Of a stretch of DNA of 64,000 bases, positions 60,278 to 64,000 are shown piece by piece (the stretch's first letter is position 1; each line of letters opens with the position of its first letter). The translations under genes were made by a program, and so were the position numbers. Source of the DNA: Allolobophora icterica (taxonomy: Eukaryota; Annelida; Clitellata; Crassiclitellata; Lumbricidae); assembly GCA_963556255.1 (NCBI GenBank), contig OY744604.1:79065197-79129196 (forward strand). Direction: 5' to 3'. Below the pieces are notes generated by a model, which made no database searches, was not told where the DNA came from, and was given only the letters and a program-made list of their open reading frames with translations.

Positions 60278-61790
60278 AGACGTGTTCCTTTTATTTGAAT
60301 AGTAGTTATAAGTCTGAAGGCTTGTAAGGCGCACGAAAAGTTTCATATATCTTACATTTAAAAATGCTTCTTTTAGTCAGAACAAGAACAGACCAATGCT
60401 TGCTATACAAGAGAAGAATCGTATTCTGTTATTTCTGCATTGTAAAATTGAGAACACAGAAAGCAGCTGTGTAATTATGTTTAGGCCTACACTAATGTTT
60501 GTTTTACAGAATCTCATAATTATATCCTTTGTCCTATAATTGTGTTTTCATATACTTGAAGCACATAGGCTTATGTGCAGTAAGCCCTGACGTTCATAGG
60601 CCTAATATAACATTCTAATGATAATATGGTGAACAAAGCCACAGATTCTTTATACCACTTAAGACAACTTCGATATGGAAAGTTCTATTTAGAAATGTGA
60701 GCTATAATAGGTGGTTTGTACCCCTTACGCCCCGTGTATGCGTAAGGAGATCATGCATGAGTACTGTGCCGTTGACGTTTCCCTTTAAGATTCCTTGCCT
60801 GCGGGATCGGTTCAGAGGACTATTTATCTGTGGAAGCCCGGGCAGGAAGGAATTTCTCCACCATCAGCAATCATTTCAGTGTTCTTACTATTTAAGCTTA
60901 TGTCTTAATGTAGGCTTATTAGGCGCGGTGGTTTCAGTCACGAAATACAAGACTTGGCTCTATTTACTCTATTTACTATTTGCGAAAGTAATCCAAAACT
61001 TAAACGATGCGAAAATCATACGCCTATCTCTTGCACGATACCAAGGCTAAATCATATGATCGAAATTAAACATGTTTGCCTCAACCTAACATCCGTATAG
61101 ACAGAAGTCTCAAGCGATTGCAAACAATTCAACGAGCTATCTGCATAGATGCGACACCTTGCGAATGCAATGTCAGAGGATATTTATCTATAGAGGGCAA
61201 GCTTCTGGTCCTTTGCGTTATAGCGCCATTGAGAAGCTTAGAAACTGCTTAGCAGATTTGATTAAGGGACCAGTTAAGGTGCAGTCATAATCAGAACTAA
61301 AATTAAAATAAGGAGATTGATTAATACAGAAGAATAATTGGATGCACAAGAAGTGTTATGACTCGTGATATTCGAAGGATCCGAAAAATTATGATCAGGG
61401 AGCGTTTGGCATAATTGGCCTGGCATGTGAAGCTCGAATTGCATCGTGATTCTCTACAATAATGAACATGACCACTAGCGCCGTGTAGCGATCGTGTGAA
61501 ATACTAACAATCGAAATCTTAATCTCGAAATTTCTACAGCGCCTAAAAAATCTAGGGCGGGAATCTGGTTATTCATTGGTAGACAGAAGGTCAGGTTTGG
61601 TTCAAGGTCGAGTTCCAAGGGTCACACAGGTTGTATTCGAAAGTCTACGACTAAACTCTCAGCACAAATTCCTGACGTGATTAAAACATGCTTAATACTT
61701 ATAAAATGAGGTAATTTGCCATAATACAGTGAATCAATTTGTTTCCAAGTGGACCTAATACAGAAACGTTCAGACGTTTAGCCATAATCA
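60278..61790. other. Intergenic, no gene recognised
   Basis: The frame 60697-61050 (117 codons) shows no domain I can name. No exon model is supported. Confidence 0.4.
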
Positions 61791-61856
61791 GAATTATAGT
61801 GGTGCCTCACGGTACAAGTCTATATTAAAACAATTCTTATATAATAACTTATTGGA

Positions 61857-62075
61857 AGAAGAAGAAGAAGAAGAAGAAGAAGAAGAAGAAGAAGAAGAAG
61901 AAGAAGAAGAAGAAGAAGAGCAATCCCTTAAGCTAGCCCTAAGGCAGACATGGGTATGAAGTGCTAGCGACTTCATTTTCTTAGCCTCGGCATATGAGGG
62001 CTGGTGGCCTGTCCTCTCCCTCGCCGTCTCATCTTCCCACCGACAGTGTAGGTCATTATAGCTAAGTTCGCTGGA
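61857..62075 (-). repeat. SINE (tRNA-Asp-like family) with (GAA)n tail
   Basis: The reverse copy has the (GAA)n tail (61857-61919), CTTAAGCTAGCCCTAAGG, GCCTCGGCATATGAGGGCTG and CGCCGTCTCATCTTCCCACC. The tRNA-like head is missing. Confidence 0.85.
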
Positions 62076-62589
62076 ATGACGTATCGGGTTTGCAGATCAA
62101 GGGGGCAGGCACAGCTCATCAGGTTGTAACACGACAAAATTCCCTCAAACTGTGAATTCCCAATTATGGGAACGGACATCCAAAGGGGTGAGTTGACAGG
62201 AAAACAATTTCCCTTATTATTTATTTATTTACTACGAAACATTTTTAACGCGCGCAAGGTCTCACAGAAATGCGAATCTGAAGCGCAGCTAGTCAGTCGC
62301 CAGATGAAGCGCAATTGGATGTCCAGATGTTTGAAAACCAGTGAAAGTAGTGATTTTTGAGACTTTTCTTCAAGAAGAAGAGTTCTAGCAACGGATAAAC
62401 ATTGGTAGTCGTTTAGTGCATAGAAACAACGCTAATTGGTCATCTCTCTTGATTGAAAACAAACATCGAAAAGATGATCAGAAAAAATATTTTTTTCTAA
62501 ATTAATTCAAACCGACAAACGCAGTAAGATTACATTGAGACATGACAGTACAATTATTAATATCTTTACTAAACACACGTTATGGCAGC

Positions 62590-62722
62590 CATGCAAGGCG
62601 CCCGCCCGAGGGGGTTGCAGGAATAGAACCGCGTACTGCTGCTACCCTGCTGCTCTCCTGTTGCTCTCCTATAGCCACGAGTTCTACCATTACTCTATCC
62701 CTTCCCATCATGATTATGTTTT
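62590..62722 (-). repeat. Possible tRNA-like SINE head
   Basis: The minus strand has GGGATAGAGTAATGGTAGAAC, given here as its A-box part, and a B-box-like GGTTCTATTCC. Only one copy is visible here, so this is tentative. Confidence 0.35.
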
Positions 62723-63007
62723 AAAAATTGTATTATTATCATTAGGCGGTTTTGACAGGGATCACACTACAAACCCAGCGTTTTGATCCAGCCTAAACTC
62801 TTGTCTCGCCAAGGATTAAGGAGCAGCCTGGTTTTACAAAAGGTAAGAAAAAACTTCTAAGAGAACCCACGTACTATTCTGTAGTGAAGGGTCGCACCAG
62901 ATAAATTCATTGAAAATTAGCAGGGTCGAGGTCATACGGTCGTTAGATGAAAAACTTTAAGTTACATTCATACAATTATGTCGCAATTAACGCGCTATCG
63001 TGGCGAT

Positions 63008-63298
63008 CAGAGGCGGATCCAGGGGCGTTTACACAGGCGTGGCCCCCCCCGTAGGCGTGGATGAGTCAAATGTACAGAGGACGTGGGTCCCGTAGATGGA
63101 GACTGAAGACACAAAACAGGTTAATGACTAAAAAAAGGTCATCAACTTTTTGGGGAGATGAATTCCAAAAAATTTTTTTCGGTGGCCTAAAACTTTTTCG
63201 GTGGTCGGTTGGTAAAGTGGTTCCTCTCCCAGAAGATGGTTGGTATGTATGTAGAGTTTTTGGCCCCCCCCTTGACAGACCTTCTGGATCCGCCCCTG
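63008..63298. mobile_element. hAT-type MITE, 291 bp
   Basis: Termini CAGAGGCGGATCCAGGGG ... CTGGATCCGCCCCTG with a perfect 8-bp duplication GTGGCGAT (63000-63007 and 63299-63306). The interior includes C-rich runs and no real frame, although short open frames cross it. Confidence 0.93.
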
Positions 63299-63575
63299 GT
63301 GGCGATCTATATTTTACTGGCGTTAAACAAGGCACTCGTGATATGTTAGAGTTTTCTAATAGACCCGTCTAAATGCAGCCTATAAATTCTGTTCATCAGA
63401 ACACCCGCAATCGACTGAGCGACTATTAGCTGTTGCAGGCTATTGTGAGCAAATATGCATAATTTTATCAATACTGGTTTATCAGCTACACGTTCACTCA
63501 ATAAACTATTTACTCGGTTGAATTAGTTAACGATTCCTTCACATTATGTAGCATTAATAATAAACCTGAAACCTT

Positions 63576-63609
63576 AAAACAAGAACCCACTTTTTAGGGT
63601 TCTTGTTTT
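63576..63609. other. Perfect 13-bp-stem hairpin
   Basis: AAAACAAGAACCC and GGGTTCTTGTTTT separated by 8 nt. No function can be assigned. Confidence 0.6.
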
Positions 63610-63684
63610 GAAAGGTGTGCTTTGGGGAAAGAGTCAGTGCCACCTCCAGCAGAATGAGGGCTAGCTGCATCAGTTTCGCTCGTT

Positions 63685-63873
63685 ATGGTCGTATGCAACT
63701 CAAGTGATGCATTAGGACTCTTTACCCCAAAAGATCCATGTTTCGCTGACGTCCTGACCTATGCAAAGCTTGGAGGACTGAACGCTTGCGATATTTCTCT
63801 TCTTAATTTAGATCTTGATACGATGCCAAGTTCTTTTAGTGAAAATCTAAATCAGTCCTTGGAGATTTCATAA
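63685..63873 (+). other. Short open frame, unknown
   Basis: 62 codons (MVVCNSSDALGLFTPKDPCF...). The composition is protein-like, but there is no domain, splice context or repeat match. Possibly an exon or an old transposon fragment. Confidence 0.2.
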
Positions 63874-64000
63874 CACTGCTCTCGTTTTATTGACTTTAAG
63901 CTCCAAATCCTGACACATTCCCTCTTGTAGACTAGCAGGCACGCATCATATGGTTTATGTGTTTCCGACCTTGAGGTCTTGAGGCGGAGTCGCTAAATGA

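Overview
This window is invertebrate nuclear DNA. It has spliced genes with GT-AG introns, tRNA-derived SINEs, several non-LTR retrotransposons, many hAT transposons and long microsatellites. The palindrome TAGGCCTA occurs at 15 places I can list, against about one expected by chance. From memory this is a habit of marine invertebrate deuterostome genomes (echinoderm or hemichordate), but the species assignment is only an inference.

The centre (12909-29821) is a nearly complete Polinton/Maverick (adintovirus-like) element of 16.9 kb. It has 86-bp perfect terminal inverted repeats, AG...CT termini and a 6-bp target duplication GACCCC. It carries a protein-primed family B DNA polymerase, rve integrase with chromodomain, FtsK/HerA-type packaging ATPase, adenain-like protease, double-jelly-roll major capsid protein, single-jelly-roll penton, a zinc-ribbon/phospholipase A2 protein, a fiber-like protein, a dUTPase-fold protein, two SAP/NUMOD or HNH genes and several small structural proteins. 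Left-arm genes run on the minus strand, the virion block on the plus strand, and fiber-protease-HNH-polymerase on the minus strand. The convergent junction holds a 13-bp-stem hairpin. The phospholipase frame overlaps the integrase frame across a canonical UUUAAAA slippery site in the -1 direction. Defects include a nonsense codon in a membrane-protein gene, a shortened D-to-E spacing in the integrase and a 1.66-kb 5'-truncated LINE inside a small virion gene.

The Polinton sits inside a hAT element (12080-29895, target duplication ATTAGACC), so three elements are nested. At least seven more hAT-like elements with 8-bp target duplications lie at 1956-5374, 7275-8375, 9490-11608, 32670-33493, 41592-41910, 57172-57525, 58979-60269 and 63008-63298. 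An unclassified DNA transposon lies at 46634-48665. A 4.2-kb LINE at 30526-34755 is split by a hAT.

The main host gene (42250-58109, plus strand) can be assembled exon by exon. Nine exons with consistent phases total 1488 nt, giving a 495-residue receptor with signal peptide, two Ig domains, one transmembrane helix and a cytoplasmic tail rich in tyrosine motifs: one ITIM-type SVYAPI and two ITSM-type TVYMEV. The second TVYMEV arose by a 98-bp tandem duplication that also copied the splice acceptor. A second Ig gene starts on the minus strand (9194 down to 6668) and is incomplete here. The rest (about 34.8-42 kb and 60.3-64 kb) is intergenic sequence with scattered repeat fragments.
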